Of a stretch of DNA of 33,141 nt, positions 30,500 through 33,141 are shown piece after piece. The stretch spans positions 352,933 to 386,073 of the forward strand of contig CP070692.1 in NCBI GenBank assembly GCA_020353215.1, written 5' to 3'. Position 1 is the stretch's first letter. The number at the start of each line of letters is the position of its first letter. Origin of the DNA: Deltaproteobacteria bacterium. GTDB lineage: Bacteria > Desulfobacterota > Syntrophobacteria > BM002. Made by a program: the position numbers and the translations under genes. The notes under the pieces were generated by a model, which worked only from the letters and a program-made list of their open reading frames with translations, had not been told where the DNA came from and did no database searches.

Positions 30500-30847
30500 A
30501 AGGCAGGTTGCTCAGATGCTCGTTGTTTCGCAGTCGTCACCTCTGCTTTTTTTGGTGTCTTTTTAGTCGGTGGCAATTCCATAGGCGCAAAGTTGTTCGC
30601 CTCGGTGGTGGGAGCATTCATGTACTTTGCCACCCTTACGGAAGTACCGATTCCGCAGGGCCTCCTTGGAGCTGGTATGGGGAAAGGGCCTGCACTGGCC
30701 TTGCGTCTCGCTGGACCAGCACTGAGTTTGCCTAACATGTTGGTGATTCGGAGTGTAATGGGTACCAAAAAGACACTGGTTTTCGTGTGCCTGGTTGTGG
30801 TGATGTCCACGATGGGTGGGCTCATTTTTGGAAACTTTTTGTCCTAG
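30500..30847 (+). pseudogene. C-terminal remnant of a COG0701-type permease
   Basis: The frame ending at 30847 encodes membrane segments of the predicted permease family: AVVTSAFFGVFLVGGNSIG, GAFMYFATLTEVPIPQGLLG, GPALSLPNMLVIRSVMGTKK, then a last helix. The 'ATLTEVPI..GLL..GM' block is diagnostic. A TAG stop interrupts this frame at about 30492, and upstream sequence shows no family similarity in any frame, so roughly the first half of the gene is gone. Relatives are usually paired with a redox-active thioredoxin-like protein, and one is intact at 31024. A TTG at 30593 could start a short product, but it would cut through a membrane helix. Confidence 0.65.
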
Positions 30848-30873
30848 TGCCTAAAATTGGCTATTAAACGTAG

Positions 30874-30890
30874 GGTGGGCACTGCCCACC
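30874..30890. repeat. GGTGGGC/GCCCACC hairpin
   Basis: GGTGGGC-act-GCCCACC, a perfect seven-pair stem 27 bases after the permease stop. The sequence 'TAGGGTGGGCACTGCCCACC' is a common extragenic element in many genomes (recalled, not searched). It has no T-run. Degenerate GGTGAATGG and GACGCGGGGACACG-like units follow up to 30990. Confidence 0.5.
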
Positions 30891-31023
30891 ATCCAGGTTA
30901 ACGTGGAATGAGGAATGCAGAATGGTGAATGGGCGGTGAATAGTCTGGGGAGCGACGCGGTGACGCGGGGACACGAAGTCACGGCGATCCCACTGCCGAA
31001 TGCCTAAGAGAGGAGGTTGAGCC

Positions 31024-31257
31024 ATGGAAATCAAAGTACTGGGTCCTGGTTGCCCAAAATGTCATACCTCGGAGAAAAACGCCAGGGAGGCGGTGGAGGA
31101 ACTCGGTCTCAATGCCAGAGTCACCAAAATTACGGACCTGAACGACATAGCTGATCACGGTATATTCATAACCCCAGGCTTGGTTGTGGACGGGGAGGTC
31201 AAAGTGGCGGGTAAAGTGGTCAGTAAGAACGAGATCAAGCGAATCCTTTCCAGATAG
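31024..31257 (+). CDS. Redox-active thioredoxin-like protein (MTH895/TM0996 family)
   Basis: A 77-residue small thioredoxin-fold protein with the active-site motif GPGCPKC (Cys10/Cys13) and the cis-proline segment FITPGLVVDGEVKVAGKV. This family is repeatedly found beside COG0701 permeases, as here, and is thought to reduce a substrate or regulate the permease, possibly in arsenic or metal handling. GAGAGGAGG precedes the ATG. Since the permease gene upstream is broken, this gene may now be an orphan or may serve a permease elsewhere. Confidence 0.9.
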   Translation: MEIKVLGPGCPKCHTSEKNAREAVEELGLNARVTKITDLNDIADHGIFITPGLVVDGEVKVAGKVVSKNEIKRILSR

Positions 31258-31327
31258 GCGGGTCGCAAGAGTCAAGTGAAGGGTGTCCATCGATCACCAA
31301 CTGATGCTGCGAAGCGGCTCTTGAGGG

Positions 31328-31627
31328 TCATTCCACAGCGCGCGGGGTCTCGAGCAAACGCACGCCTGCTCCGATTGGTTTCTTTCTTGCCGCGTTCGTG
31401 TCAATGCTCGACCATACCACCTGGCCTCGTGCGCGCTTGCTGCCGGAAGGAAGCAAGAAAGTCAACCATAGTGTTTCGTGGGCTCGAAGCGGCTGCCGGC
31501 AAGAAATGAATGCGCCTTTCTCCCCAACGTTGACGGTTTTCCCGCTCACCAGACCAGCAGCAGTCAGCACCGAAACTGGCCAACTGCAATCAATTCTAGG
31601 GTGTATACGTCTCTCCTTCTTCTTCAC
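31328..31627 (-). CDS. PilZ domain protein
   Basis: A 99-residue single-domain PilZ protein. It begins with ERRIHPR, the R-x-x-x-R type loop that holds cyclic di-GMP, followed by a beta-barrel with TVNVGEKGAFIS, matching the D/N-x-S-x-x-G second motif (here N-V-G-E-K-G, with Gly instead of Ser). It should bind cyclic di-GMP and act on an unknown partner. Another PilZ gene lies at 32077 on the same strand, with a lipoprotein gene between them. The weakened second motif may lower affinity. Confidence 0.85.
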   Translation of the reverse strand: MKKKERRIHPRIDCSWPVSVLTAAGLVSGKTVNVGEKGAFISCRQPLRAHETLWLTFLLPSGSKRARGQVVWSSIDTNAARKKPIGAGVRLLETPRAVE

Positions 31628-31720
31628 TTACTGAACCTCTCCTGGAAGCATTATCAACGCAAAGCGTCAGTGTCGCAAGATCGAGCAGTCACATGTATTC
31701 CCACGATGGTGGTGTCAGAG

Positions 31721-32035
31721 TCAGTTGATTTCTTGTTCCAGCAGTCGGATTGTCGCCTCATACCGTTCAATCCACATGCTATCCCAACCGTTGGTGTTCT
31801 TGCTGGCGCAACGTTCAGGATATCTAATGCACTGTCGGTGAAGGTATCTTGCCTCTTGCAGCCAAATGACAGCTTGTTCCTTAGTGGCTGTGGAAGGGAC
31901 CGGCGTCCTCGCGGTGGCACACCCGCCGAGGAGGACCAAGGCAACGGCAATAACCAGTGTCCAAAACGTGGATATCTCAATCATGCCCAGCTTCACGCCC
32001 AATACGGCAACCCGAGCTTGCCCTCGATGATTCAT
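31721..32035 (-). CDS. Small lipoprotein
   Basis: A 104-residue protein with signal sequence and lipobox: FWTLVIAVALVLLGGC, lipidated cysteine about residue 38. The mature part is short, helical and charged (EQAVIWLQEARYLHRQC), ending in an ERYEATIRLLEQEIN helix. ATG 32035 has AGGAGA seven bases upstream; ATG 31984 would give a shorter signal with a weak site. No family name is known to me. It lies between two PilZ genes, so it may belong to a cyclic di-GMP-controlled surface function. Confidence 0.75.
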   Translation of the reverse strand: MNHRGQARVAVLGVKLGMIEISTFWTLVIAVALVLLGGCATARTPVPSTATKEQAVIWLQEARYLHRQCIRYPERCASKNTNGWDSMWIERYEATIRLLEQEIN

Positions 32036-32076
32036 GCTGTTTCTCCTCTTTGCGAACCTCGTGATTGCCAGGGAAT

Positions 32077-32397
32077 TCAAGAGCCAATCAAACGTTCTAT
32101 CTTGTACTTTTCCTTGAAACCAATGGCCATTCCAGCTGAGTCAGTTCGCACTACTTTCCCACTCAGTTTTATTAGACTCTGCAGACCCGTCAATTTCCTA
32201 ACGATTTGATTGCCCATGGTCACGGTGACTCGAACAGGGGTATCTTCAGCCAGTGGCTCCCTGGTGTGGAAGTATGCACCATCAGCAGATATGTTGAACG
32301 TCACGAGATTCTGAATTCGCTTCTTACCCTTGATCAACACCTCGACTTCTGCGGGTAGTTTTAGAAAGAATCTTTCGAGTCTGCGACGATCGTTCAT
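32077..32397 (-). CDS. PilZ domain protein
   Basis: A 106-residue PilZ protein. The N-terminus MNDRRRLERFFLKLPAEVEV has the arginine-rich cyclic di-GMP loop, and NISADGAYFHT is a good N-x-S-x-x-G motif. Later strands (LSGKVVRTDSAGMAIGFKE) complete the barrel. ATG 32397 has GGAG upstream (11 bases) and an AAGG closer by; the frame continues upstream to 32601 without domain similarity. It is better conserved than the second PilZ gene at 31328 and is probably in the same transcript as the lipoprotein. Confidence 0.87.
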   Translation of the reverse strand: MNDRRRLERFFLKLPAEVEVLIKGKKRIQNLVTFNISADGAYFHTREPLAEDTPVRVTVTMGNQIVRKLTGLQSLIKLSGKVVRTDSAGMAIGFKEKYKIERLIGS

Positions 32398-32943
32398 ATC
32401 CTTATCATCTCCTGCTTCCCTGTTTACACTCCCTCCCCACACTTGGGATCTGCTGCAGGGTAGGGGATGAACCCGAGCTAATTTGGATAACTCCGTTACC
32501 AGTTGAACCCCAATATTGCTTTGTGGAAAAAGCTCTACTACTTTCGTATGACTCCTCGATAAACATTGGCGTCCTGTGAGTACTACTTTGGTACTGTCCA
32601 ATTTCTATTTCGGACAGGGGATAACCTGTAGCAAGATTACAAAAATACCTATAATCATTAGTTTTATTGTCATACATCTGGCGAGAAATACAATAGGTGG
32701 CGAGTACTGAATTCTTCGTATTTTGAACTCAGAAATGGATTAGATTCTGTCTGATGGGCCTAGGTCTATAGTAGTATGTGAGCAGTACTTTAGTATGAGA
32801 GGGTCAATCATGCGGCGGGGACAACATAATTTCATTTGAAGCCAGAGCAACAGGTCCTCCGAACCTGGCTGCTATGCTGGGTAAAAGGTTCATGCCTGGA
32901 ATGGCAGAGAACGAGCGCGAGCATGGCCACGCAGCGGACCCGC
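32398..32943. other. Intergenic stretch with no recognised gene
   Basis: About 545 bases, AT-rich in the middle (about 32640-32720). It must hold the promoter of the PilZ unit. A cyclic di-GMP riboswitch was considered but its conserved bases are not evident. The open frame at 32405-32677 has no motif. Confidence 0.5.
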
Positions 32944-33141
32944 CTAACCTTTTTCCAATCTGACATTCATCGGCACCCTTAATTCCCCTGTATCAGCAAC
33001 GTCTGTTTTGATTACCAGGGTGTCAGTGACCCCGACTCTACCGGCCGGCATCCTTTCCAACAAGGGGGTGACCTTAACCCTGTGTCTGCTCGCGATCTCT
33101 CCAGCAGGTGGGGTGGAGCTGACGCTGAAGAATTCAGTATC
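32944..33141 (-). CDS. C-terminal end of a DUF1573-like beta-sandwich protein (5' truncated by window)
   Basis: The minus strand is open from the right edge for 65 codons to TAG at 32944-32946. It reads ...VKVTPLLERMPAGRVGVTDT-LVIKTDVADTGELRVPMNVR.., the 'PL....P.G.....L.I.T.......i.vPv.g' pattern of DUF1573/Ig-like periplasmic proteins in Bacteroidetes, Planctomycetes and Desulfobacterota. The start lies beyond the window, so length, signal peptide and partners cannot be seen. Confidence 0.65.
   Translation of the reverse strand, partial: DTEFFSVSSTPPAGEIASRHRVKVTPLLERMPAGRVGVTDTLVIKTDVADTGELRVPMNVRLEKG

Noticed and set aside
30343-30825. 160-codon open frame on the minus strand
   Set aside because: It is the antisense of the permease remnant; the plus-strand frame has recognisable membrane motifs, while this one is low-complexity Pro/Ala/Lys with no motif or ribosome site.
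32405-32677. 90-codon minus-strand frame upstream of the PilZ gene
   Set aside because: AT-rich start, no motif and overlap with the likely promoter/leader of the PilZ unit.
32640-32943. Possible cyclic di-GMP riboswitch in front of the PilZ genes
   Set aside because: The conserved bases and two-hairpin layout of the GEMM classes could not be found by eye.

Overview
The window looks like part of the chromosome of an anaerobic, sulfur- and metal-rich bacterium, most plausibly a deltaproteobacterium in the broad sense (Desulfobacterota). This is inferred from gene content: an NtrC-type regulator with a sigma-54 promoter, an FmdE protein, a molybdopterin-binding protein, UbiD, LarE, the HcyS-type homocysteine pair (DUF39 plus NIL/ferredoxin), an XRE/Cys-Trp regulator and a permease/redox-thioredoxin locus. 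No rRNA, tRNA, CRISPR array or complete insertion sequence was seen.

Layout. Positions 1-6123 (+): the CBS-domain end of a probable ClC protein, a PAS histidine kinase, its NtrC-type regulator, then a sigma-54 promoter with two upstream palindromes driving a PTS EIIA-like protein and a ClC chloride channel/transporter with CBS domains. Positions 6124-7119: decayed sequence with repeats and an amidase fragment. Positions 7120-10882 (+): a tightly coupled three-gene operon of unknown function (membrane protein, large helical-repeat protein, lipoprotein). Positions 10883-16034: transposase remnant, a LOG-like protein and Pcm (-), a small secreted protein and a nucleotidyltransferase (+), and an orphan 676-aa protein (-) bracketed by copies of a dispersed repeat. 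Positions 16182-18880 (+): HtrA protease, Hsp20 and a small membrane protein, closed by a strong bidirectional terminator. Positions 19026-20880 (-): molybdopterin-binding protein and FmdE, the latter behind a 32-bp palindrome. Positions 21290-21958: IS200 remnant and an XRE/cysteine-rich regulator. Positions 22058-25742 (-): TusA-like remnant, UbiD, LarE. Positions 26182-30002 (-): NIL-ferredoxin, DUF39 homocysteine synthase, CysK and CysE. Positions 30500-31257 (+): permease remnant and redox thioredoxin. Positions 31328-33141 (-): two PilZ proteins around a lipoprotein, then the C-terminus of a probable DUF1573-like protein.

The most interesting signal is in the sulfur-assimilation block. 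Both the cysE-cysK unit and the DUF39-ferredoxin unit are preceded by a short, cysteine-rich upstream reading frame (one with three consecutive TGT codons, one with Cys-Cys-Ser-Arg-Ser-Cys). Both frames sit just downstream of the same 13-base sequence GAAAGGGGGTGGT. This looks like a pair of cysteine-sensing leader-peptide attenuators controlling cysteine and homocysteine synthesis together. The second candidate for novelty is the two-component/sigma-54/EIIA/ClC locus, and the third is the unrecognised three-gene envelope operon at 7120-10882.
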